Assembly: GCF_010093535.1 (NCBI RefSeq)
Contig: NW_022985172.1
Span: 5,871-69,870 of the forward strand
Direction: 5' to 3'
From: Lindgomyces ingoldianus
Taxonomy: Eukaryota > Ascomycota > Dothideomycetes > Pleosporales > Lindgomycetaceae
DNA length: 64,000 nt
Below are positions 23,482-34,928 of this stretch, in pieces. A model generated the notes under the pieces. It was not told where the DNA came from and searched no databases. It saw only the letters and a program-made list of their open reading frames with translations. The number at the start of each line of letters is the position of its first letter. Positions within the stretch are counted from its first letter, which is position 1. The position numbers and the translations under genes are program-made.

Positions 23482-25142
23482 GTTGGACGAGGATGGAGAC
23501 TGTAGAGGGAGCAAAAGGTCTGTTGTCAGCGTTATTGTGGGAGCTGTAGGAGAGGATTAGTGATGCTTGCTTTGGGCAATGCTTATTTTGGTGATCAGGA
23601 TGATGTTTGGAGGAGCTTGGCTCCGGGCTACGACATTTGCCTTGGTCGTAGAATATATTTGGAGTTTTGTGAAGGAAATTTCGCGTGATGTGAGATGAGG
23701 AGTAACAGCTAAGTGCTAAGACTTATCTTGGCCAATCAGATATCGCCTCTCAATACTCTTCCACCACTTTACACTTGACTCTTTACTTGAGAAGAGGAGA
23801 CACAATTTCATGCTCTCAGACTGCACATCTCCAATCACACGCTTGTATGATTCCGGTCAACGCTCTCAGCACACAACAAAGAGCGTGCTCGCAAAACGCC
23901 GGATTCAGTAAAGATCTCGGGCCTCTCAACGACTGACTTGACTTCACGATGGCTACTTTCCCACGAATCGTCCCACGGTTCGGGGGTACGACCCCACCCG
24001 CCCAAATCGTCGCCCGCCGAATCTAGCCAACCTGTTGCCGGGATAACCGTAATTTTGAAAACCCTAAACCAGCAGACCCTCCATGATCATGTCTAAAAGG
24101 AATGGCTCTATATATTCATTGCCCCAACTCTCATCCTGACATAGTGGTGTGTTAGGTAGCAGACTGGGCGCAATGTAAAAATGCACGAACGCAAGAACGC
24201 TCTCTAACGAAGGGTAGACGAGTTATGGAATACCGATAGTTGGGCTACGCTTTCTGTAATCAGTGAGTACTATGTTGAAGGTAAGATCCTCTAGGTCCCG
24301 TACGAGATTAGAGACGTGGTAGGTCAATACCTAGACAAGACATATTTGAAGCAATTGGCCCGCACGGAAATCTTACCCCTGTACATCTAGGGAGATACGT
24401 CTGAAATGTTGGCTTCCCGGATACTAAAGTACACCGAGAGCAAGCGGAGACCGTATCTCTATCTCATGGTTCCAACGTCCGGCAGCTTGTTGGAACTTGA
24501 TAAGTCTAGATTGAACTTCTTGACGAGCCTGGGATTTTAGAAGGAACATGCTACCCGAGTCAAGATGTATGAAGAGGAAGGTTGGCCGAAATTGAGCCTT
24601 TCGAGTGTGGAGCGAAGTCGTGGTTTCCGTTCCTGCTGCCGCTAAAGCGAGACCAAATTCTTCATGCAGATGAAGCATGGAGATAGATAAGAGTCGCTGG
24701 GTTGGGGACGGGCGATGTGAATTGCTGGAACAGAATTAAGTCGCCGTTGGAGGCGTCGAGGCAAGAGATTATACACTAGTGAGGTTGGATAAGTTTGTTT
24801 ACGAGCTTGCGGTCTCTCGGGCTGTGGAAACGTCTGAAAAAGAGATGAGATGACTGGAGACATTCGCGGACGTTTGCAGACGTGGTAGGATGTGAATGGT
24901 AGATGGGGATATCCATGACTGCCATTGATGACATCAAAAGATTGGGCAGGAGAGGTGACTGGCACTAGTAGGGCGAGAACCAATGGGTACTTGGTGGGCA
25001 TTGATCTTGTATCTTCTCCATAATATGGGATAGTAGAAGTCTGGCCTCTATGACTTTTCTCATATCGGCAAAGGTTCTTGCAGTATGCAAGACTGGATTC
25101 TCGATACGTTTAATTAGATATCTTCGTAAAAGTCGTCTGCCT
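23482..25142. other. Intergenic region, no supported gene
   Basis: A minus-strand frame at 25001-24642 starts with a hydrophobic, signal-like MPTKYPLVLALLVPVTSPAQS but continues without any recognisable domain. I consider it too weak to call. No repeats or RNA genes recognised. Confidence 0.4.
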
Positions 25143-26346
25143 TTATCGTGTGCGGTGGGTTGGCGCCAAGTTCTCCCTCATCCAGATTCCCACTTCTGCT
25201 AGCTGTGATCTCCACTCGAGATCGCTATTCGACTGGGTCCAGAGGCCGGTTCCTGCAAGGACACTCATGTGCACCTTTTGCTCAGCATCCTCTTCATATC
25301 TAGCTTTCTCTGAAGGATCGGCCCAGTGAACGCGGGAAGTCCGAGCCCGAAGACTTTGGCGTGCGATAGCGCGTCTCATCCTTTTGGCTAGTTCAGAGGC
25401 CTGATCCAAGAGTGGGCTTTCAGACCCAGTAGTAATGTGCCAGCGTGGTAGGCTGAGGCTGCTGCCTGATGGAGGATAAATGCGCGCATACGCTCGACAT
25501 CTCACCAGTGTGGGCACCACAACGGGTTTTGGGGATCCGTCAAAAGACTCATAGTGATTAATGCTCATTTGCGTTTCGAAGTCAAGAGGATCCTGGAGCT
25601 GCTCTGATGGCATCGACGCAAAGCCATGATTATCGTATGGGTAGACCAACTTGCCATGCGGGGAGCGAAAGAAGTGGATAGGGGATGCAAAACGATCTAA
25701 GTAGTGTTCTGGTGTACGGAATAAGACGTCTCGTTCTCCAGAAAGAAGGAGGGTCGGTATTATTGAATTGTCGGAATTCTGTTCCCACGAGAGAGAGAGA
25801 GGTTTAGGCTTTCGCTTCTGGCGTTGAGGTTTCTGGCGTGACTCTTCTTCGTCTTGCTTTGTCCACCAGGCCATCAAGTCTTCGTCAGCTGGGGACGAGG
25901 TTTCCTCTGGCGCGTTAGGTTCAGGGAGTAGTGCTGGTTCTTGGATGGGGAGTTCATCTGGGAACGCCCAATCTGTGATGGGATTGTTGACGGCAGCAGC
26001 AGCTATGCTGCGGCCACCCAGCCGACATTCAGTTAGCGCAAGCATTGTGGCCAAAGATCCCCCAACAAGCTCTCCGCATACCCCTAATCTAGCTAGGTGG
26101 GGCTTGCGTAACTCATCGTGGAGCAGGTTCTCTAAGATCCAGTCGTAACCAAGCAGAACATCATGGATGGGTGTTGGATATTGGTATTCAGGTGATAGTC
26201 GATAATTGATGCGCACGACAGTGGACCCACTGGTGGTAGCGAGGGCTGCAATAACGCGCTCCTCTTCTTCAGACTGATCAGGGAGTATTGGTCCAGAGGG
26301 CAAGTAGACAAGAACTGAAGGAGAAGCGGTCGAGGGGCGAAATATG
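25143..26346 (-). CDS. Alpha/beta-hydrolase-fold protein without the nucleophile serine (3' exon of a longer gene)
   Basis: The open exon runs from an acceptor (TTAG, at 26350-26347) to the stop at 25143, about 400 residues. Hydrolase-3-like features are clear: STVVRINYRLSPEYQYPTPI, DVLLGYDWILENL, and a C-terminal region with YPYDNHGFASM. The nucleophile elbow reads GVCGELVGGSLATMLALTE. The position normally holding Ser in GxSxG is Leu, and the usual HGGG oxyanion motif is replaced by VLVYLPSGPILPD. I recall the same GEL-GG arrangement in fungal relatives, so it is probably a conserved non-catalytic form, not local decay; that recollection needs an alignment. A Lys/Arg/Gln-rich insert (RQKPQRQKRKPKP) interrupts the fold. 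The 5' exon(s) upstream of 26346 could not be resolved; the intron is phase 2. Confidence 0.75.
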
Positions 26347-26356
26347 CTAACAAATA

Positions 26357-27983
26357 TTCAGTACATGCTCGTAAGATTAGATGATTTTATTGCTGAGATG
26401 AGAGCGGAATAACAATGTGCCGATATTGAACCGGAAGAAAAGTCTGACGGCTTGGCGAATTTGACTAAGGGGGCTAAAGGGAGCTATGATCTATCCCTGT
26501 CGGGTTTTTAAATACGACAGCACCTAACTTGAGAAGGTCCTGAAAGCGAGATAGGCTTTTGGTTTGATTCATGAGGTCTATTTACAAGACGACATGCTAG
26601 TAGCAGAGAGCTATTGCAAGGGACCAGGACTTCGAATAAGTCTTGTTTTACGAGTAGAATATTCTTTAGCCGTAGATTTCTTGGGGAAGCTTGGCCATGC
26701 GTGAACAAAACAAGTTGTGCGCGGGCGAGACGATAGCAGAGGCTTGTTTGAACGGCCCGAGTCGCATCTTGGACTGCTGGTGCTGCAACAAGCTCGACAG
26801 ATTGGTGAAGCCGGAAAGCTAAGGCGAGAAAGACGGGGGGGAATACGGGGTTAAATACGAAGCTGCCCGAAGTGACTTCATCGCACAGGAACAGTTCACC
26901 AAGCCAAACTCGAAGTCACAAGTGCAAAGAAAAATGACTTCATCGGGAGGGGCTGTGTTAGAACATCGGAAAAAGAGAGGCATATCGTACTCTAGAGAAA
27001 TAGATCCATTGGACCGACACGGGATGCTAACCTGGTCGCGGCTTGGCGACGAGACAATCGCTGAGAAGAGTCGTTTTGATGCGATGCAGGTGAGACGCGA
27101 CAGGAGGCTTTGTCGAAGCACAGCGGGACGGGCGCACGCAAGGAGGTAGGGCGGCATGGGATGAGGAGCACGCAGCGGCAGCGTGGAAATGGCGTGGCTC
27201 AGGGATAAATGTGGAGTGGATGCACATGACAAAAGGATGGGAAGGGAAAGCGAAGATGGTACAGTAGAGTTGATGATATGATTGTGAGATTTCTGATCCC
27301 ATGGGTCGCGTCGTGGGTTGCCAGGGACGGCGTCAGGCGTTCAGGCCTAGAAGCTCGACGCCAAACGGCTAGTGCACTTCAGCCACCATGTGCCCGTGCC
27401 GTAATTCTCAAATTAGGATTCGTGCAATCCCCGACCCCCAACTCGCTCCAAAGTCTCTCTTCAGCTGCGCAGCCTGAATCCTGCGCCTGTCCACTCCTTT
27501 CACCTTTCTGTTCCCCTCCTCTTCTTCCGTTCTGTCCTTGACATCTTCTCCGCCCTCTGATTCACGTGTGTCTTCGTTCTGTGGGCGCTGCTACGGCTCT
27601 TTCCTGATCGTCGCCTCCTCCTGGGCGAAGCACGCCGAGCACCGCCTCCCAGACACACGACAGCCTGGCTTCGAACCAGAGAAAATCAGACTCAGCCTTA
27701 CTCCCTTTAATACCTCACATTGCCGGCGCTCGTCAATTGCGTCTCCTCACTCCCCACTAATACCCTCACTACGACTTCGCAGTCGACGTGCGGCACAAGC
27801 CTGCAATTCCCCTTTCGAGCGGACCTCGGTCACCGCCCGTACCTTCCTCGAATTAACCCGGCAACCCCAGCCCACCACCTGAGGCAAGAGCACAGGACCA
27901 GAGGCAAGAGCAGCGCTGGACTACTTCCCGTGACCCTCGCGATAACTCCAGCTACGGGGTCTGGCCCCTAGCGATCGAGCGAA
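26357..27983. other. Intergenic region with CT-rich promoter tract
   Basis: It should contain the unresolved 5' exon(s) of the minus-strand hydrolase-like gene and the promoter/5' UTR of the glycosyltransferase. About 27480-27560 is strongly pyrimidine-rich on the plus strand, a common feature upstream of fungal transcription starts. No other gene seen. Confidence 0.4.
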
Positions 27984-30098
27984 ATGGCCGAACGATCGAG
28001 GGCGAAAGCGGTTTGCACGCTATTGAAGAACCTGATTCTCGCAGCACTCTTATACGCAGTAATTTATGGCATAATAGCTCTGGGAAGTGACCCCAGCGTC
28101 GCCGCAAAGGGAAAAATTGGCATTCCAGCCTTCCTCGACAAGACTGGCCCAGCCGAGCTCATCAAGACCACCAAGGCTGGCCTCAAGGTCAAGTTTGCAA
28201 GCTCCTCTAAAACAGTCACCATAAACCCACACGCCAATGTCTTCAACCGGCCTGTTACTGCTGTTAAGATTAAGGACGACTTCATGGGACCCCGCCCGCA
28301 TGTCGATACTGAGGCCGATCTGCATATGCTGATTGAGGAGTGCAGGGGCACATATGCCGGCATTGAGAAGATGAGGAATGTCTTTGATTGTTTGAAGTTC
28401 TTCGCGGATGGGGAGAATCGCTACTACAAGCTGCCCGAGGTCTCAGCGAGGGCGAGCTCCCAAGATCCCCGCCAGGCCGAATACCTGAATGCCGACGGGC
28501 ATGGGAACACACTTAGCACCTACGTGTCCCCCTCTAATGCCGAACCAGCAAATGGATCCGATATTGGGACCTGCCCGGGCCCTATCATCCCATATCATGT
28601 TTACTGGACTGGACCTGCAACATGGCGAGTCGAGGTCTTCATCAAGAGTTATCTCTACACGCAGAACCTCGCTTGCTCACGGCTTTGGCTGTGGCTTGAC
28701 AGTGACAGGAACCCAAAGGCAGTTTATGATATGCTGAACAAGGATGCTCTGTTCGCCCGCTTCCTTCCCCTCGTTGAGCGCGGCGACATCGTCGTTAAGT
28801 CGTGGAAGTTCCCCTCTCGGATACCACTCCCCAAGGATGAGGACAATACCGATGGTTTTGGATACTATAGCACGCCTGGCAAGCCGAATGTGAAGGGCGA
28901 GAAAGTAGTGGCCGAGAACATTATTGAGGACAGGGATGGCCAGCAGTGGCTCGTGCTCACTCCGAAACAGATGACGTTCCTTCCCGTGGCAGTCTCAGAT
29001 GCTGTCCGCTTTGTGGTCTTGCATATTCATGGAGGAGCATATTTCGATATGGACGTGCTTATGCTACGGGATATGCGTCCATTGCTGCTGCCCAAAGAGC
29101 ATGCGTTTGCCGAACGCTGGGCTGCGCATCCTCACCCCGGTGACTACAACACGGCTATTATGTCTCTCACAGCGAACTCGTCGCTTTCATCCTACCTTCT
29201 TTATGGCGGAATCCGTATGGGCCTCAACTTCCATCCTCGAATTTTGGGTCGCATGGCTTGGAAAGACGGACGGGACCAGGAGTTTTTGATGCTAGAGACT
29301 GGTGCCTTTGACCCCATCTGGACAGAATTCAACTGGGACCGGGAAGGACGATGCACAGTTCCTTGCCTCCGGGATTACGGTGCAGCCTTTAAGGGCAAAC
29401 AGGGATCACTCAAGGATGAATGGGAGAGCTATGACGGCCCGCAGCTGGAGTCTATCGATCTTTCGCGAGCGCAAGTAAAGGAATTACGAATTCGAGATGA
29501 AAGCGAACAGATTGCAGAAGTTGACACAGCTGCCCCAGTTCCAGCACCGCGACGCACAAGGCGGAGCCGGGAGGAGCTGGACAACGTACCAAGTTCGTCA
29601 GCTTCACCGACGCCAAAAGTAGAACATGCCGACTCGTTTCAGGCAACGCTTGATGAAGAGGCCGAACTGCGCAAGGCTGGCGTTGTTGCAGACTACGTCC
29701 TCGCTGAAGACAAATTCCCTCCAAACAATCGCACTCTGGAGAACTTCTTCCGTGGGGCCTGGACGTACCACATTCACAATCAGGTAAGTTAGTTCTCGTA
29801 CCACATTCCCTTTGCTTGCCGTGCCTTACGATTCCCTGCATGGCTTTATCGCCCTGTTGACGCATCTGCCCGCGCGTCCTTTCCCCGCATCTGCCAGGTG
29901 CATATTCCAACCAATCAAGACGTTCCGCTAACATTCTACTCCTCACAGTGGCTTAAGCATCCTGAACCCTCATCTTGGATCTCAGTCCTCGAGCATGCGC
30001 ATGACGGCTTCTTCGCAGGAACGCGCACCAACATCTACGGCGAGAAATGGACCGGCCAGAAAATTATGCCATACAACTACTGGCCCGAATTCGTATGA
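27984..30098 (+). CDS. GT32-type glycosyltransferase (DXD motif), type II membrane protein
   Basis: Two exons: 27984-29783 and 29949-30098, joined in phase 0 across a 165-bp intron (GTAAGT to CACAG), about 649 residues. The N-terminus is basic (MAERSRAKAVCTLLKN) and followed by one hydrophobic helix (LILAALLYAVIYGIIAL), the layout of a Golgi type II enzyme. The donor-binding DXD sits in HGGAYFDMDVLMLRDMRPLL near residue 350, with upstream YHVYWTGPATWRVE and LWLWLDSD typical of the sugar-binding region. The short last exon supplies WISVLEHAHDGFFAGTRTN and MPYNYWPEFV. An Arg/Ser/Pro-rich segment (APRRTRRSREEL) precedes the C-terminus. Such enzymes transfer hexoses to glycoproteins or glycolipids in the secretory pathway. 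The exact donor and acceptor are unknown. Confidence 0.9.
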
Positions 30099-31664
30099 AA
30101 GCCGGGCCTCAGGTCCTCCATCCTCCTTCCCTTGTAGCCGGACATGGTTACGGAGCTGAAGGTCGCCGCTTCGCAGGCCCAGGAACAAAGACAACCCCCA
30201 GCTGATCTTGCATGTAAAGTAAAAGTCTGCGCTTTCTAACTCCGAACCATGTGGACCGACAACAGTACATGATCTCCCACCCACATAGTCTGACTTTTCT
30301 CACGCAACACATTCTCGACCCTTCAGGAATTTTACCTACTTGTATTTGATCTGGATTATAGACGGCCGACCTTCGAGTTGTTGGCTCCTATCTACTCGCA
30401 TAGGCGTTGCATGGGTTCGGTCGGGTTGGTTTTCATTTCCGACGGCGTTCTAGCTTTTATTTTACTGGAGTGGCATTTAAAATTTTTTGCCTTAATTGTT
30501 AGTTTCTTCTAACTTCGCGAACTGCGAGCGTCAATAGTTCTTCGTACCTTCATAACCCTCTTTTACATTCGCTACTATGGCTGTTCTACTATAGGTGCGG
30601 CGTGCAAACGCGCACCTACCTTTATTGTTTTTAGCTCATACAGAGCTTTGCATTCGCTTCCCCAAATCCGTTGCTCCTGTTCTGCAGCCTAGCGTTCTAT
30701 ATTTGCAGGCCCTTTTGCCCGTTTATTTCTTCTTGCGCTTAGCTTGTCTATCTTGCCTGCTTGGCTGCATTCATGCATGACCCTACGTCTATCGCTGGGT
30801 CGGCGTAGGGATTCTGGTGTCCAACGGATGGAAAGGTGAATCGAATGTACTGAGTGACCCGGCCAAGATAAGATTTATCATATATGGCTGGCATGTTAGT
30901 GAATATAGATATACATATGAGATGAGTAAATCAAATGGTTCAACGATATCGCAGTGGTCTGCTGCGTTTCTGTCATCGTTGACCTGTAGTTTAGTGATAC
31001 ACGCTTGGGGATATACGCGAATGGAAAGGTGGCGAATCCATGCATTCGGTGCTGCGGGGAACGTCCACCTGATAGCTTCATGCACAATCATATGTTGACT
31101 AAGTTAGTCTAAGAACACCAACTTAAACACAAAGGGAGAGGCGATTGAATTGCGGAATGAGGGCATGATTCTCTGCTTTTAAAGCTACAATTTTCATACT
31201 CACTCACACTTACATTCATCATTCACCATTCACAGTCTGCCATTCACACTCACTCACCCACTCACTCACTCATCAACACCCACATCTTCACCTCCATCTC
31301 TAATCCTTCCAACTCGAAGAATCTCATTCACATCCTGTCTTAACTATACACCCCAATTCCCCATCTACTAACCACCACCCTAGCACAGAAATGCAAAACT
31401 CCCCTTGCTCCCGCAATGGGCGGCCAACCGAATAGAAGCCCTAGTATAGAAACAACCATCCCCTTTCGCGCCCAAAAATGCAAAACAAACGATAGCATGA
31501 ATGCAAAACATGGAACAGGAGTGCAAGCCCCTTGGCCTTCTTCACCCAAGCGCAGCTTCTTCCTCTACGTACCCTTACGCTACTCTCCTCTCTTCCTGTC
31601 CGTCCGTTCCACTCTCCTCACACCCACCCCTCCTACTCCCACACCCCTCGACGTCCCAAAGAAT
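30099..31664. other. Convergent intergenic region
   Basis: It lies between two converging genes (glycosyltransferase + and VPS27 -) and should hold both 3' UTRs. A simple CACTCA-type microsatellite occurs near 31200-31270. No gene recognised. Confidence 0.45.
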
Positions 31665-34328
31665 CTACAAATCAATAAGCGGCTCATCCGCGACCGCCTT
31701 TAAATTCTGCACGGGCAACTGATTTTGTGGCGCAGACGGGAAACTCTCAGGGCCATACCCACCGGTCGTATATGGCACAGGTTGCCAAGGAGCAGGCGCT
31801 GGAGCCGACGGTACGGAATGTTGTTTCTGTGGTGGCGGTTGCCAATATTGTTGTTGGGGTGGGGGGGCTTGTGGCTGTGCTTGTGCTTGGAGAGGTTGTG
31901 ATAGTTGAGGTTGAGGTTGGTGTTGAGGTTGGGCGGCCTGGGGTTGAGGTGCAGGAGTCTGGTGCTGTGGTGCGGGCGCCGGTTCCGCTTGCTGCCAGTA
32001 CTGTGTTGCTGGCTGCTGCTGCTGCTGCGGCTGCTGTGTCGGATACGGCGCGTTCTGCTGGACCTGCGCGGGTTGGGTCGGCGGAGAAAGAGGGGTCTGT
32101 TGTGGTGGTGCGCGGTGATACAATTCCGGAGACGACGGTTGCGGGGGTTGTGAAACCTGTGACGCGAAACTTAGTGTGCGCTGGACAGGAGGTACAGGCT
32201 GTTTGCCTGCGTTGGAGTCGGCGTAGTAGAAGTTTGCGGTTTCGGCTTCTGATACGATGGATGGAGGAGCTTGTGATGGCGTGTATGCGGATGGAGGTTG
32301 GGAGGGATATTGCTGGCTCAATGCTCGGCGCTGCACCTGCGGTGATACATCTGGCGCTGACGGTTTCTGTTGATAGGGGTTACTTGGCGGACGTTGCTGT
32401 GGCACTTGTCCGCCGGTATAAGACGCAAGGTTTGGATAAGGCTGTGAGGGCTGTTGCTGTGGCTGTTGCTGGTACGACTCTGGAGGAGGAGCGTTAAATT
32501 GTGGAGGTACCGAGGCTCGCTTGTCATGCTGGGCATATGATGCGGGTGCTTGTTGTGGTGTTGACTGGTATCCGTAATAAGACTGCGGTCGGGCGTACGG
32601 CTCTTGGGGTGCCGCATTGCCAGTATAAAAGCTTTCTCCAGTTTGATTATCTTGCATACCAGGCTGAATATTGGGGTACAATGTTGAAGCTGGCCGTTGC
32701 AAGCTTGGGGGAAGACCATACATGGCGCCAGCCTGGTTGTAGGTGTTTGACAGCCGCTCTTCAAGCATCCTATCATAATATCTAACAACAGTTGCGAGTT
32801 TGGCATGTAAATCGAGGAGAGTATCTAAATTACTCAGCCACAGTCCAATGCAACCTAGGGAAGCGATACTTACCATGTTTACTCATCGTCTCGCCATAGG
32901 TGCGGGCTAGTTTTGGTCGTAACTTGCCAATACTCTCGTAGAGCTCCTGGATTTGGGGCTCCCGCAGAATTGTTCCAGGCGGTTGATGTTGCAAGCGGTC
33001 CACGAATGTTGAAAATAGATTGATGTTCTCTGCCTCCGCCGGTGTAAGCTCGTAGTCATTCTTAGGGGTAACAACAGGGGTTCCATTGGAAGTCGAGGTT
33101 TGCTGTCTTAACGTCGCGGCATGTTTCTTCTTCTGCTCCTCCATATCGGCCAGCGAGGCTGCAATTGCAGCTTTCAGATCGGGATCGTCTTCCTCTTCGG
33201 CAGCTGGTTGAGAAGGCTTCGTAGCTCCATTTATTGGGGGTGGTTTCGACTGCGAGCGGATTTGGGACTGTGGAATATATCCAGACCCTGAATGCCCCTT
33301 GACCTCCTCGAGACTCATCTCCAGGGCACGTTTGAGGTCAGCGTCAAAGCTGTCCTCGACACGGGCGTTCCTCGGCTCCATAGACCCCTGATATAATGTT
33401 CTACTGGGTTTAGTGGCATCAAACCCCCTAGGCAGAGGCGTTACCCTCGACCTGTCCGTCAACTTCGCGTGACATCCATCGTCGACCCGCACCGGATCCA
33501 TGATGCCGAGGTGGGGGAGAGGGAGGGTCTTGCTGGAGCAGGAGCCGCAGAAGACATTTCCGCAATTCCGGCAGTGGTGCTTTCGGTTTGTGAAGGTGAA
33601 GGCAGTCCGGCAGCGCATGCAGACGTCGGAGTCGGTCCATTCAGGGGGCTATAGGTTTGGTCGGTCAGCAAAGCCTGATATGGGAGCCTAGAATGGTTAA
33701 GGAGCAAAATGCACTCACCGCACTGCTATCGAGCATGCTGCTGGCAACGTCCACCTTTGGAGGAAACCGAAAGCCCTCTCGTTGCAGGGACCGGTACACC
33801 TCCCCAATGTAGATGAGATTACTCCGGCCCTCGGCTGCGGTTGCCCAAGTTTGAATGAGCTCCAGAATCTTGTTCTTGACGTCCTGATTAGGGGCCACGG
33901 CGGAAGGCGCCTTCAGCAGCGATGTGAGATTGTCCATGAACTCTCGCGAGGCTATCTCGGTAATGAAGTGGGAGCCGCCGTTCTTAACGCAGGTATCTGT
34001 GAGCTGGTTCACATGTCAGCAACATGGACAGCAAACCGCGGAAGAGACGGCGTACATTGAGCGCGGCAAGCTGCACGTTAGGGTTCTTGTTCCCTATCCT
34101 CCGCTTCAACGAGCGCATAGCTTCCTTGGGCTGTACGGTCTTGGATCGAATGACGTCGGAGATTTCGAGGTTCAGAGGCATGTCCTCTCTAAGCACGTGT
34201 CAGTCTGGGTTCGAGCATGCTTCGTCTAGCTAGAGACACATTTGGAGAGGGACATACAAGCTCGACGAGGTAGCGCGCTCGACCTGGTCGTCGAGCGCGC
34301 TGTTGGAAGATGCAAACCAGCCTGCCAT
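31665..34328 (-). CDS. VPS27: VPS27, ESCRT-0 subunit (VHS-FYVE-UIM)
   Basis: ESCRT-0 binds ubiquitinated cargo and PI3P on endosomes and starts multivesicular-body sorting. Five exons are supported: 34328-34258, 34188-34056, 34003-33719, 33648-32874, 32824-31665. The introns are 68, 52, 70 and 49 bp, all GT-AG and in phase, giving about 807 residues. Start [20 protein letters not shown]. The VHS domain covers residues ~5-150 ([29 protein letters not shown]). FYVE follows from ~165 with [27 protein letters not shown] and RVDDGC. Two ubiquitin-interacting motifs follow ([18 protein letters not shown] and [17 protein letters not shown]), then a coiled/GAT-like segment. The long C-terminal tail is very rich in Gln and Pro and ends in EPLIDL, a clathrin-box-like motif. 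The partner gene on the other strand is a DOA4-type deubiquitinase of the same pathway. Confidence 0.95.
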
Positions 34329-34928
34329 GACGCTGCGGACTGTGTGGCGTTCGAGGAGGACCGAGTGAGAGGTGCGGACAGCGAAAGGGTATCCGGGCTC
34401 CGAGGAGTTCCCGCAAGAGAATCCTGCAAAAGAATGGTAGTAGGAGAGTTAGCGCTGGGGAAGCGGGGTGTTGGTTAGGTCGTGGTGTTGCAGGTAGAAG
34501 CTTTTGGGAGGGCACTAGGCGGCGGGCAGGCTTGGCATTCGCAATGGTGCTGTGGCGGAGTGTTGAGCCGCCGACGACCCACGGACACCCTGGACAAGGC
34601 CTGACCTTCACCCACCGCTGTCACTGCTACTGCTAGCCAGCCTGCGCATTCACCGTCCCATCCCATCTTCACCTCCCCCCCTCCTGCACTCCTGCGCTCC
34701 TGCGCACATTCGCTCTCGCCTCCCCCTCCAGCACCCTGCTGTCGCACACCTCAAGCCTGATATTCTACGGGCCCGCGACTCGATTCTGCTGCGGCGCCCT
34801 CCACTTCCCCCCGCAACCCGCTAGACACTGAGACGCCAGCGCCAAAGTCCAGCTGTCGACGAGCCCAACGCCGCCGCCTGCACCATTCACGGATCATGTC
34901 CGATCCCTCCAGGTCTTAGGCTGCAGTT
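34329..34928. promoter_or_regulatory. Shared divergent promoter region of VPS27 and the DOA4-type gene
   Basis: About 600 bp separate the two start codons, and no other gene is visible. The region is C/T-rich on the plus strand near the deubiquitinase start. Co-regulation of the two endosomal genes from here is an inference; individual binding sites were not identified. Confidence 0.5.

Noticed and set aside
24642..25001. Minus-strand frame with a signal-peptide-like N-terminus, possible small secreted protein
   Set aside because: No cysteines or other hallmark after the hydrophobic start, low-complexity composition, and no codon or splice evidence.
27660..27690. T-arm-like sequence CTGGTTCGAAGCCAG on the minus strand, suggesting a tRNA
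   Set aside because: No matching acceptor, D or anticodon stems could be found around it.
31727..32497. Long plus-strand frame rich in Val/Ala over the VPS27 tail
   Set aside because: It is the antisense shadow of the CAG/CCN-rich Gln/Pro tail of VPS27.
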